Shown here piece after piece: positions 1 through 6,328 of a stretch of 19,414 bases of DNA. The position numbers and the translations under genes are program-made. Every line of letters begins with the position of its first letter. Positions within the stretch are counted from its first letter, which is position 1. Origin of the DNA: Bacteroidetes bacterium UBA2322 (GTDB lineage: Bacteria > Bacteroidota > Bacteroidia > Chitinophagales > UBA2359); the NCBI GenBank assembly GCA_002345145.1, contig DDVC01000148.1:1-19414 (forward strand), written 5' to 3'. Below the pieces are notes generated by a model. That model saw only the letters and a program-made list of their open reading frames with translations, was not told the DNA's origin and ran no database searches.

Positions 1-323
1 TTTTGCCGGTTTTGCGCTCCTACCTTCGTGTACCATTTTACATCAAACTCGGAACTCACTCTGTAAGTAGTCGGTACTTGGTAGATAGTAAATGCTACTT
101 GGCAATCGGTAGTGGGTATTCAGTAGTAGCATATGCGGAAAACTTTGGAGAAGTCTAATGTGGGCAAAATAATGTTAGAGTTATGTCCCTAAAAATTAAC
201 AAGTTGAAGGAACGCAGCCCGTTCATCCTTTGTTCTTAAAATGTCGTTAGCAGGCATCATCTGCCGGAAACCCAACAGTTGGTTAATTATTCAAAACGCA
301 AATGGGGGAGTACGGAGAGTGGG
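1..323. other. Intergenic left edge without a convincing gene
   Basis: No supportable gene is seen. One plus-strand frame is open from the window edge to a stop near 158. Its second half, about 70-130, is a low-complexity run built on variants of GGTAGT/AGTAGT, so I do not call it a partial CDS. A similar G/T-rich degenerate run occurs at about 12060-12132. At 240-250 there is an 11-mer, AATGTCGTTAG, followed shortly by GCAT. It resembles the start of the direct repeat at 4994-5030 and may mark a dispersed family. I found no clear terminator for the minus-strand gene that ends at 324. Confidence 0.5.
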
Positions 324-770
324 TTAGCGCATTAGTCTTTTGGGTTTTTTTTGGATGGTTCGCAGTGCCCGGCTGTTTTTATAGGCGGTGAGCAGGCAAT
401 CGGGTCTTTTTACAATTACTACGGTATTGGCTACTCGCTCTGCATACGGTCGGGCGAATGTTGCAGCGGCTATGCGTTCTGTTAGTACATAAAAACACAA
501 ACCTTGTTTACACAACTTTAAGCCATGCTTAATGGTATCTGTTACCATTTGAGCGGAGATTTGGCGTTGGGCTAACCTTTTAAGAGCATGTCGGGTTAAT
601 TGCAATCCTGCAATGGAGTGCATAACTACCATTCTTCTGTTGTTAAATATGTCTTCGGGCACTTTGGCATAAGGAACAACATCTTCAGCCACAAACCATG
701 AAACAGGTGTAGTATGATTTGTGGTATTTGCATAATCGGGTAATTCAAAATCGGGTAAAAATGGTTCCAT
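324..770 (-). CDS. DUF4258 domain-containing protein
   Basis: A 148-residue protein of unknown molecular role. Residues from about 57 to 140 fit DUF4258: a TRHALKRLAQR segment, where the family has a conserved His followed by an Arg and a helix, then QISAQMV, a strand (LCFYVLTER), and a final strand pair around VANTVVIVKR and LLTAYKNSR. DUF4258 proteins are small and predicted to share the RelE/BrnT-like fold, so a toxin-like or RNA-binding role is possible. No antitoxin-like partner is adjacent, and the first 50 or so residues are an unassigned acidic/aromatic extension. The basic tail ends in KKPKRLMR. The start at 770 is the only ATG upstream of the domain in a sensible place. It stands alone on the minus strand, divergent from the lipoprotein gene to its right. 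Confidence 0.75.
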   Translation of the reverse strand: MEPFLPDFELPDYANTTNHTTPVSWFVAEDVVPYAKVPEDIFNNRRMVVMHSIAGLQLTRHALKRLAQRQISAQMVTDTIKHGLKLCKQGLCFYVLTERIAAATFARPYAERVANTVVIVKRPDCLLTAYKNSRALRTIQKKPKRLMR

Positions 771-789
771 AAGTTTGTCATTTTAAGTT

Positions 790-804
790 GGTAAAAAGAA
801 TGTT
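790..804. repeat. 15-bp motif shared by two upstream regions (copy 1)
   Basis: The 15-mer GGTAAAAAGAATGTT lies 20 bp upstream of the start of the minus-strand DUF4258 gene. An identical 15-mer is at 2860-2874, upstream of the other minus-strand gene at 1639-2745. Both copies sit in the same orientation relative to the gene they precede. This could be a shared regulatory site or chance in A-rich spacer DNA. Confidence 0.35.
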
Positions 805-989
805 TGCATTGAAAGTATGAATACAAAACGTTTGCTTGCACAAAAAAAGTTCCGGCTAAGTAAAAATAACGGCAATTATATCATGTAAGAGATATAACAG
901 CTTTGACAATGGGCACAGAAATATGCGTTACTTTCAAAAAAAGCATCGTCAAAAAACAGTACTTTTACCCTGTAAAATGTTGGGTAGCA

Positions 990-1625
990 ATGCGGCAAAT
1001 AAAACAGCGGGTATTTTGGTTATTAATGGCGGGCAGTCTGTTTTTTACAGGTATCGGGTGTAAACAGCAGGAGCGTCCGGCGGCATCTGGTGTTATAAGG
1101 CACCCGTTGGGAAATTTTACCCCATACCAGGCGCAACTGCGCAATTTTAAAATTAACCTCCCCAATGAGTGGACAGTGAACGAATATGAACTGCCGCCGG
1201 CAATAAAAGCAAGCGTCAGCTCCTTAGCAGAAGCACAAACACCGGTATATGCAGAGAACTTAACTTTTGAAGTAATACCACTTGCTACGGTTTATAACCT
1301 GCCCAAGTCAAAAACCGATTCTATTCCGCCCTTTAACCTTCGTACCCTTGCTCAATGGTTTTTTGAAGACCTTCAGTTAAAAAGTACTGAGTACAAAATT
1401 ATTGAAGTAGGCGAAACATTGGTAAATGGTGTTCATGCTGCTCAGTTTATGTACGTGTATAAAAATCCGCAGGAATATGCGGGCGAATTAAAAGCGCTCA
1501 CTTTTTTAGTTACACAAAACAACGAGGCATGGTTGTTTACCTGTACCGAAGCCGGCAGTAACTTTAACAAAAAGAAGAAAAAATTTGAGTACATTTTACA
1601 AAGCATCAGGTTTGTTTACAGGTAA
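990..1625 (+). CDS. Lipoprotein with PsbP/DcrB-like fold (putative)
   Basis: A 211-residue predicted lipoprotein. The frame is open from 903, but the ATG at 990 gives a textbook signal: MRQIKQR, a hydrophobic stretch, then FTGIGC, with Cys24 as the lipidation site. The mature part begins with a short disordered linker and then LRNFKINLPNEW, an element typical of PsbP/DUF1795/DcrB-like domains. It ends in two family-like strands, ALTFLVTQNNEAWLFTCTEAG and a helix plus IRFVYR. The Cys in the LFTCTEA strand is also commonly seen in that fold. The assignment rests on pattern rather than strong identity. It probably faces the periplasm or the outer membrane. It is convergent with the next gene, leaving 13 bp between stops, and its hairpin terminator lies inside that neighbour's 3' end. 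Confidence 0.7.
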   Translation: MRQIKQRVFWLLMAGSLFFTGIGCKQQERPAASGVIRHPLGNFTPYQAQLRNFKINLPNEWTVNEYELPPAIKASVSSLAEAQTPVYAENLTFEVIPLATVYNLPKSKTDSIPPFNLRTLAQWFFEDLQLKSTEYKIIEVGETLVNGVHAAQFMYVYKNPQEYAGELKALTFLVTQNNEAWLFTCTEAGSNFNKKKKKFEYILQSIRFVYR

Positions 1626-1632
1626 AGTTGTT

Positions 1633-1661
1633 CCAATGCTAAACAAGCATTGGCGGTTTTT
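1633..1661 (+). terminator. Rho-independent terminator of the lipoprotein gene
   Basis: CCAATGCT at 1633-1640 pairs with AGCATTGG at 1646-1653 around the loop AAACA. The hairpin is followed by CGG and TTTTT on the plus strand. The hairpin overlaps the last codons and stop of the convergent minus-strand gene, which ends at 1639. Confidence 0.75.
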
Positions 1662-2745
1662 GGGGTGTTAGTGGCATTTCAAAAAAACCGCGCACCGGTT
1701 TCACAATCCAATTAGGAACATGCTGCTCACAAATGAGCAGTGAGGTAGGAGTATTGCCTATGGTAAAGGCAACCTGCTGCGCTTTGATAAAAACATTGTT
1801 TCGGCGCGGAAAATTGGGGTCATAAATAAAAATATGGGCTGTTTCATTGCTAACCTGTTCATAACCGTAAGCCAGCACCTGATGATTTTCCCACAGTTTT
1901 CCTTGTTTAAAGTTAACATACACCATGCCTAATTGCACAATGCGTTTTTGTTGTAATTGTACTTTAATATTGTTCCATTCAGCAAGGCAAAGCACTTGCA
2001 CCTGGGTATCACTTTTAAACATCCACCATGCAAAAAATTTGCCTAATAAATGATAAACTGCGCCAAAACTCTGTAGCTGGCGTTTAAATAAGTAGCGGTA
2101 AAGGGGCGTATTTATTTGCGGAATAACATTTGCTGAAGGCAGGGGCAGGTTATGCACAAAAAAATCGGCGGCGGCTTTTACCATACCGCCACACAAGCCG
2201 TAAGTGGTATTAGCAGCACTGAAAAAAGGAAGTTTAACGGCAAAATAATTGGCAAAGGCAAACCCGTTTACGGTAGGCAAAAAAGAGCTTTGATAAATGA
2301 GGGGTTGTGTTGTTGGGGCAGATTTGGGGGTTAATGCTCTGTTTGCGGGTCTAATACCGGCCGCTTCGGTTATTTCGGGTGTAAAATTGGCAGTTAGCGG
2401 GAGCGAGTTGGTAGTGTAGGGGGTAAGTTGGTAAAAAAGTCGGTATCGGGCAGCGCCGTTGGTCAGCTCATCTGTAAAACCGGCAGGGGTGGGTGTATCA
2501 TTGGGGCTTACATCAGTTTGTCCTATAAAATAAGGTTTAGGTGTAGCATCTTGCCATAATTGAACAGCAACTGAGTTAATATAAAACACCGGCTCGCTTA
2601 TTTCCCAGCGCTCACCTGTATTTATGGAGCGGGTAAAATGGGCTATTTCCTGCTCATCGGCAAGCAGGCGGCATTGCAGCTCATCGGGCTGGTTTGGCAG
2701 TTGGGTATTTAAGCATTCTATCTGAATTATGGTAAACAAAGGCAT
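1639..2745 (-). CDS. Putative papain/C39-fold protein with GLCGGM motif
   Basis: A 368-residue protein that I do not recognise by name. From the chosen start (MPLFTIIQIECL), the first 80-90 residues look like a beta-sandwich, C2/Ig-like module (IQIECLNTQ, PDELQCRLL, a tight GERWEIS turn). After a Thr/Pro-rich linker come NGFAFAN, a YGLCGGM motif (Cys185) leading into a helix, HQVLAYGY (His288) and IYDPNFP (Asp309, Asn311). The order Cys-at-helix-start, His-on-strand, Asp/Asn matches papain-like and C39-like cysteine peptidase folds, so a peptidase or transglutaminase-like role is an inference. No signal peptide is seen. An upstream ATG at 2790 would add 15 residues encoded by low-complexity DNA, so 2745 is preferred. 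It is preceded by the terminator of the next gene and so is probably transcribed alone. Confidence 0.65.
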   Translation of the reverse strand: MPLFTIIQIECLNTQLPNQPDELQCRLLADEQEIAHFTRSINTGERWEISEPVFYINSVAVQLWQDATPKPYFIGQTDVSPNDTPTPAGFTDELTNGAARYRLFYQLTPYTTNSLPLTANFTPEITEAAGIRPANRALTPKSAPTTQPLIYQSSFLPTVNGFAFANYFAVKLPFFSAANTTYGLCGGMVKAAADFFVHNLPLPSANVIPQINTPLYRYLFKRQLQSFGAVYHLLGKFFAWWMFKSDTQVQVLCLAEWNNIKVQLQQKRIVQLGMVYVNFKQGKLWENHQVLAYGYEQVSNETAHIFIYDPNFPRRNNVFIKAQQVAFTIGNTPTSLLICEQHVPNWIVKPVRGFFEMPLTPQKPPMLV

Positions 2746-2859
2746 AAGGCAAGGGGTATATTGGTGTATGGTTGGTTTGTATTGATGCAAAAAAATGCTG
2801 CTCTGCTGGGTCTTTTTGGGTAATCTTTATTTTAAGCACTATTCTAAAGCCTAAAAATA

Positions 2860-2874
2860 GGTAAAAAGAATGTT
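2860..2874. repeat. 15-bp motif shared by two upstream regions (copy 2)
   Basis: Identical to 790-804 (GGTAAAAAGAATGTT). It lies about 115 bp upstream of the preferred start at 2745, or 70 bp upstream of the alternative start at 2790. Confidence 0.35.
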
Positions 2875-2890
2875 ACTTGGGCATATAGTC

Positions 2891-2941
2891 AAAAAAAACA
2901 TCGGATGCTGCACATAAAAAGGCGCAGTATCCGATGTTTTA
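2891..2941 (-). terminator. Strong terminator of the secreted-protein gene
   Basis: AAAACATCGGAT plus GCTG at 2895-2910 pairs with the arm at 2925-2940, giving a stem of about 16 bp with one G:U-type mismatch. On the minus strand the hairpin is followed by a run of U (the A8 run at 2891-2898). It lies 28 bp after the stop at 2969. The arms also end in A/T runs in the other direction, so it could act on both strands. Confidence 0.85.
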
Positions 2942-2968
2942 CCATTATACCTGATTTGTAACAGCCGT

Positions 2969-3514
2969 TTACCGGTGGCGGGTAGGCATTACTGCCATAG
3001 TAAGGTAAGCGGTTTTGCTTTCAGTATTATAGATAATAACAGTTTGCGGGTTTCGGGCTACAAACTCGGTTACTTTATCCATCAGCTCAATAGGATAGGC
3101 CATGGTTATCACTCCCTGGTCAGAGATAGTTTCCTTTTGTGTAAGGGCTTTAGCGCCGGCAGCATAAAAATTAACGATACCTACTTTTTCGTCTTGGGCA
3201 TTAAAGAGCAGGAGGGTAGCTATAACATTATCGGCAGTAGCCATCGGATTAGCTTTATAGTCAACCCGATACCCTTTAATGATGTGCTCCTTTTCGTTTT
3301 TGTCTAATGCTACCGAAGCAGTTTTAGGCGCATCGGGTCTTCCGGCTTGTTGTCTGTCGGGTGGCACATTGTTCATTTTGTTTTGAAACTGCGGATTTTC
3401 CGACAACTTGATGCTGGGAGGTTGGGTAGCCCCGCGTTCTTGGGCTTGCAATACCTGTGCGCCGGTGGTTATTGCCAGCAGTAGTACCAATACAATGATG
3501 ATGTTTTTTTTCAT
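2969..3514 (-). CDS. Small secreted protein of unknown function
   Basis: A 181-residue protein with a clear Sec signal peptide: MKK, a hydrophobic core (IIIVLVLLLAITTGA), and a likely cleavage near VLQAQ. The frame extends upstream to 3568, but the MKK start at 3514 is favoured because it begins the signal peptide directly. The mature protein starts with a 60-residue Pro/Gln/Asn-rich disordered segment. It continues with a compact alpha/beta part (HIIKGYRVDYKAN, NVIATLLLFNAQDEKVGIVNFYA, a helix around ELMDKVTEFVARNP, VIIYNTESKTAYLTM). I cannot place it in a family. It is probably periplasmic. A perfect TAnnTTTG -10-like element lies at 3597-3604 and a strong terminator follows, so it appears to be monocistronic. 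Confidence 0.7.
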   Translation of the reverse strand: MKKNIIIVLVLLLAITTGAQVLQAQERGATQPPSIKLSENPQFQNKMNNVPPDRQQAGRPDAPKTASVALDKNEKEHIIKGYRVDYKANPMATADNVIATLLLFNAQDEKVGIVNFYAAGAKALTQKETISDQGVITMAYPIELMDKVTEFVARNPQTVIIYNTESKTAYLTMAVMPTRHR

Positions 3515-3596
3515 GAAATGAAGTTTTATGGAAATTAAGATATTTGTGAGGCTTTGTACAAAACCCATGTAGCAAGCTAAAAAGGTATTTACATGG

Positions 3597-3604
3597 CAAA
3601 AATA
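3597..3604 (-). promoter_or_regulatory. Candidate Bacteroidetes -7 element for the secreted-protein gene
   Basis: Read on the minus strand the octamer is TATTTTTG, a perfect TAnnTTTG match. It would start transcription about 75 nt before the ATG at 3514. The -33 region is only A/T-rich, with no clean TTTG at the usual distance, so this rests on the -7 match alone. Confidence 0.35.
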
Positions 3605-3662
3605 GCGAAAATTGGATTAAAAAAAAGGTGTTTGGTGAATAAGGGCATATATTTTACAATTT

Positions 3663-4904
3663 TTAGCGGAACAACAGACCAAAAAAACGGAGCAAAAGTA
3701 AAAAAAGTATCAGCAGTACTGCACCCGCCAGGTATTTAGCCCACGGGAGCATGTTTTTGAGTGTAACAATACGGCGGCATTTGTGGTAGAGCCGCCGTGC
3801 GGTTGGGTCATTGGGTTTTATAGAGCAGGCTTCCTCAAAAAAAGATAGTGCTTGGTTGTGATTCTTAGCTTTGTAGGCTTCTCTGGCAAGGGTAATTGCC
3901 TCTTCAAAACAGCGTTCGGTACGGCATGCTTTCATGCGGCGGTAGATATTAGACAGGTTATATCCAAAATCGAAACTATGAATAGCGGCTGCTTCTTCGT
4001 AGAGTTCATGAGCTGCATCCCATTTATGAAGCATAAAAAGGCGGTCGCCTTCATGGAGGCACTCATAAAACCATGTTTCTTCTGAAAACTGCTTCATTAA
4101 TTTATGCGGCGGGGAAGGTGTGCGCAGACAGTCTTCGCGCAGCAAAAGTATTTGTGGGGCGGGTTTTAGCTGTAGTGCATGTTCAAAAAAATGGTAAGCC
4201 TTTGGGTAGTTATGTTGGTGGTAGGCTCTTTTACCTTGTTTTACTAAGTGGTCGAACTGCAACTCATGTTTGCATATTTCCATTTTTTCATATATTAGGA
4301 AGCGTTCTGCATTAGTATCGGCGTAATAACCCAGCTCAAGTGCGTTGTGGAACTTTTTGCCTGCTTCCATCCATTGTTTTTGGATAAAAAGTTGGTTGCC
4401 TTCTTGTAGATAAAGGTGGTAAATTTTGCTTTGTTGCATGTTAAATGCTAAGTTAACCAGTTTAGCAAGCTCTTCTTCGGCATTTGCAGAATTATGGTGC
4501 GGTTTTAAAAGTTGGGTAAGCAGGTGTATATCAAAGTATTGTTTTAGCCAACGGTAAAAACCGGTGTTCTCCCACCGCAAGTTAGGAGGTGGAGCGGCAG
4601 CCAGCAGCACATCAGGTTGAGTGTTAGCGGCAATTATTTTTTGGAGTAACGATATATCAGTACCAAAAAAGGCTTCGTTTACCAGAAGTAATACGATGTG
4701 CGCAGTTTTTAGAAAACCCGATGCGGTGTGCTGCCATGTTGCAAAATCTTCTACCACTAACGAGTGGCAAATAAGTGCAGAAGCCCCATCCGGAAGCAAT
4801 TGCCTGCGCACGGCGCTTATACAACGCTCCAAACTTTGGTAGTGGGCATGATGCTGCCTTGAATATATAACCAGTATATTTATTTTGTATTGGGTTTGCT
4901 GCAT
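3663..4904 (-). CDS. TIR-like domain, TPR repeats, C-terminal membrane anchor
   Basis: A 413-residue three-part protein. Residues 8-125 resemble a TIR domain of the bacterial TIR-TPR kind: INILVIYSRQHHAHYQSLERCI (the strand-A ISYS box and first helix), VVEDFATWQHTASGFLKTAHIVLLLVNEAFF (the D..aG..W...I...L..A.iillLvs.dF pattern). The Glu expected shortly after the Lvs.dF strand in NADase-active TIR domains is not evident (the segment reads FFGTDISLLQKII), so the domain is probably non-enzymatic or strongly diverged. Residues of about 160-380 hold TPR-like helical pairs, for example NQLFIQKQWMEAGKKFHNAL, GKRAYHQHNYPKAYHFFEHA, and AREAYKAKNHNQALSFFEEA. A single hydrophobic segment at 391-409 (LAGAVLLILFLLLLRFFGLL) makes it tail-anchored with the domains in the cytoplasm. 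A signalling or scaffold role is inferred. The 5' region carries a two-copy 37-bp direct repeat. Confidence 0.65.
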   Translation of the reverse strand: MQQTQYKINILVIYSRQHHAHYQSLERCISAVRRQLLPDGASALICHSLVVEDFATWQHTASGFLKTAHIVLLLVNEAFFGTDISLLQKIIAANTQPDVLLAAAPPPNLRWENTGFYRWLKQYFDIHLLTQLLKPHHNSANAEEELAKLVNLAFNMQQSKIYHLYLQEGNQLFIQKQWMEAGKKFHNALELGYYADTNAERFLIYEKMEICKHELQFDHLVKQGKRAYHQHNYPKAYHFFEHALQLKPAPQILLLREDCLRTPSPPHKLMKQFSEETWFYECLHEGDRLFMLHKWDAAHELYEEAAAIHSFDFGYNLSNIYRRMKACRTERCFEEAITLAREAYKAKNHNQALSFFEEACSIKPNDPTARRLYHKCRRIVTLKNMLPWAKYLAGAVLLILFLLLLRFFGLLFR

Positions 4905-4920
4905 ATATTATTGTTTGGAG

Positions 4921-5030
4921 GTCGTTAGGCATTAGGTGCAATAACATGGGTAGGGTGTCTGCTGCTATTTGAGCTTCTAAAAGAGTTTTGAATGTCGTTA
5001 GGCATTAGGTGCAATAACATGGGTAGGGTG
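4921..5030. repeat. Two perfect 37-bp direct repeats separated by 36 bp
   Basis: The 37 bp at 4921-4957, beginning GTCGTTAGGCATTAGGTGC, recur identically at 4994-5030. The unit length is 73 bp. The bases just before each copy are also partly alike (GTTTGGAG versus GTTTTGAAT). The copies start 17 bp upstream of the minus-strand TIR-like/TPR gene and probably fall in its 5' untranslated region or promoter zone. No third copy is present. The repeat has no obvious internal dyad and no cas genes are near. Confidence 0.85.
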
Positions 5031-5048
5031 GCACAATAAAACAAATTT

Positions 5049-5086
5049 AAAAAAAACCCTTTTCGGGTATTGAAAAGGGTTTTTTT
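5049..5086 (-). terminator. Bidirectional terminator downstream of sodA
   Basis: An A-run plus CCCTTTTC (about 5049-5064) pairs with GAAAAGGG plus a T-run (5072-5086) around the loop GGGTATT. Both directions have a U-tract. It lies about 130 bp after the stop of the superoxide dismutase gene. It should also insulate the TIR-like/TPR gene from read-through. Confidence 0.85.
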
Positions 5087-5214
5087 AGGATATATATAGC
5101 ACACCCATTTTTTATCACAATGCAACAGCCTCAAATACTATACAATTTGTGTATTTGTGGCTTTTACAACAAGGTTATCATGCACAAAAAAGCCTATGCA
5201 TGTAAAAAAAGAGG
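5087..5214. other. Long 3' untranslated region of sodA
   Basis: This stretch separates the sodA stop from its terminator. It contains a weak 6-bp inverted repeat (CATGCA at 5179-5184, TGCATG at 5197-5202) with no U-tract after it on the minus strand, so I do not call it a terminator. No ORF is convincing. Confidence 0.4.
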
Positions 5215-5940
5215 TTATTTACCCCCCACAGCAGCGTAGTACTCGCTTACCTGCTGCCAATTAATTACGTTAAAAAATGCGCTTATGTAATCGGGGCGTT
5301 TGTTTTGGTATTTAAGGTAATAAGCGTGTTCCCAAACATCTAAGCCTAAAATGGGGGTACATTTATCGGGCGCAATATCCATTAGCGGATTGTCTTGGTT
5401 GGGAGTAGAGCAAATCATCAGGCTCCCATCGGCTTTTACACCAAGCCAAGCCCAGCCCGAACCAAAACGGGAAACGGCTGCCTGACTAAATTGCTTTTTA
5501 AACTCATCAAAAGAGCCAAATCGAGCCGTTATAGCCGCCCCCAATGCGCCGGCAGGTTCACCGCCACCGGTGGGCGACATAACCGACCAAAAAAAGTTGT
5601 GATTCCAAAATCCGCCGCCATTGTTGCGCACAGCTGTGTTAGAGCCTGCCACTTGCATGAGTTCTTCTATGGTTTTACCCTCCAAATTGGTACCGGCTAT
5701 GGCAGCATTCAAGTTGTTGGTGTATGCTGCATGGTGGCGAGAGTAGTGAATTTCCATAGTCATCGCATCTATGTGCGGCTCAAGGGCATTGTAAGCGTAA
5801 GGTAAATCAGGTAATTTGAAAGCCATGTTCTGAGGTTTTTGTATTTGTTGTGGAGAAATTGATTGTTGGCAACTGAGCTGACTGGTCATAAAACCGGCAA
5901 ACAGAAATAATTGAAAAATAAAAAGCAACTTAAGGCGCAT
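5215..5940 (-). CDS. sodA: Superoxide dismutase, Mn-type, with export (lipoprotein) signal
   Basis: Converts superoxide to hydrogen peroxide and oxygen. From ATG 5940 it is 241 residues. Residues 1-23 are a hydrophobic signal (MRLKLLFIFQLFLFAGF) followed by SQLSC, a relaxed lipobox with Cys24, so export to the periplasm or outer membrane is predicted. The full Fe/Mn-SOD domain begins at Met39 (MAFKLPDLPYAY), which is where cytosolic homologues usually start. Metal ligands are His65 (MEIH), His114 (WNHNFFW), Asp201 and His205 (DVWEHAYY). Mn rather than Fe specificity is suggested by GGG before the NH motif and by Gln182 in NQDNPLM. The C-terminal domain is complete. The frame extends to 6003, but the extra residues are not signal-like. 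An internal start at 5826 would give a cytosolic form, and the sequence alone cannot exclude it. Confidence 0.95.
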   Translation of the reverse strand: MRLKLLFIFQLFLFAGFMTSQLSCQQSISPQQIQKPQNMAFKLPDLPYAYNALEPHIDAMTMEIHYSRHHAAYTNNLNAAIAGTNLEGKTIEELMQVAGSNTAVRNNGGGFWNHNFFWSVMSPTGGGEPAGALGAAITARFGSFDEFKKQFSQAAVSRFGSGWAWLGVKADGSLMICSTPNQDNPLMDIAPDKCTPILGLDVWEHAYYLKYQNKRPDYISAFFNVINWQQVSEYYAAVGGK

Positions 5941-6003
5941 AACCAAGTAGTTAAAAATGATTAGAAAATGACCTGCACAACCATTGGCTACAAAGTAAAA
6001 CAA

Positions 6004-6328
6004 TTTAGTTAGTGATTGTCATTTATTACAACATAAGCGCCTTATGTATGGTTCAGAAAATGGGCAAATAAGTTGTACCTACTGCATTACACCCTAACCT
6101 GTTTGCGCCCGGCAGGTTTTTACATGTGCATTTGTTTTTATGATTTTGGTAAAATTTGCCTAAATGCCCTGTTTTTACCTTAATTATGTAATAATTTGTG
6201 CGGGAAATTATCAGTATTGTAAACTTTGTTGCAATTAGTACTGTATATTTGCGCCACTTTTCAAAAAAAATTTGTGCACATGCACCGGTTTTGTTCACAC
6301 CACCTAAACCCCATTTAAAGTTTCACTT
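6004..6328. other. Divergent intergenic region between sodA and the DUF349 gene
   Basis: 325 bp, A+T-rich, holding the promoters of two divergent genes. The minus-strand reading frame across it has no family features and is not called. For the plus strand the best candidate is at 6225-6251. For sodA I see only a near-match, TTACTTTG (minus strand, about 5991-5998), with no clean -33 box. Confidence 0.5.
6225..6251 (+). promoter_or_regulatory. Candidate promoter of the DUF349 gene
   Basis: TTTG at 6225-6228 and a perfect TAnnTTTG octamer, TATATTTG, at 6244-6251. The 15-bp gap is shorter than the usual spacing of about 19 bp, so the -33 call is weak. Transcription would start near 6258, about 70 nt before the ATG. 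Confidence 0.4.

Noticed and set aside
3..158. C-terminal end of a gene entering from the left edge (plus strand)
   Set aside because: The second half is low-complexity GGTAGT-type DNA and the residues show no family pattern. A true partial gene cannot be shown from this window.
324..770. Toxin-antitoxin system around the DUF4258 protein
   Set aside because: No antitoxin-like small gene is adjacent on either side, so only the domain name is kept.
4921..5030. Possible minimal CRISPR array (37-bp repeat, 36-bp spacer)
   Set aside because: Only two repeats, no internal dyad, no leader or cas genes, and partial similarity also extends into the flanks. It fits a local duplication better.
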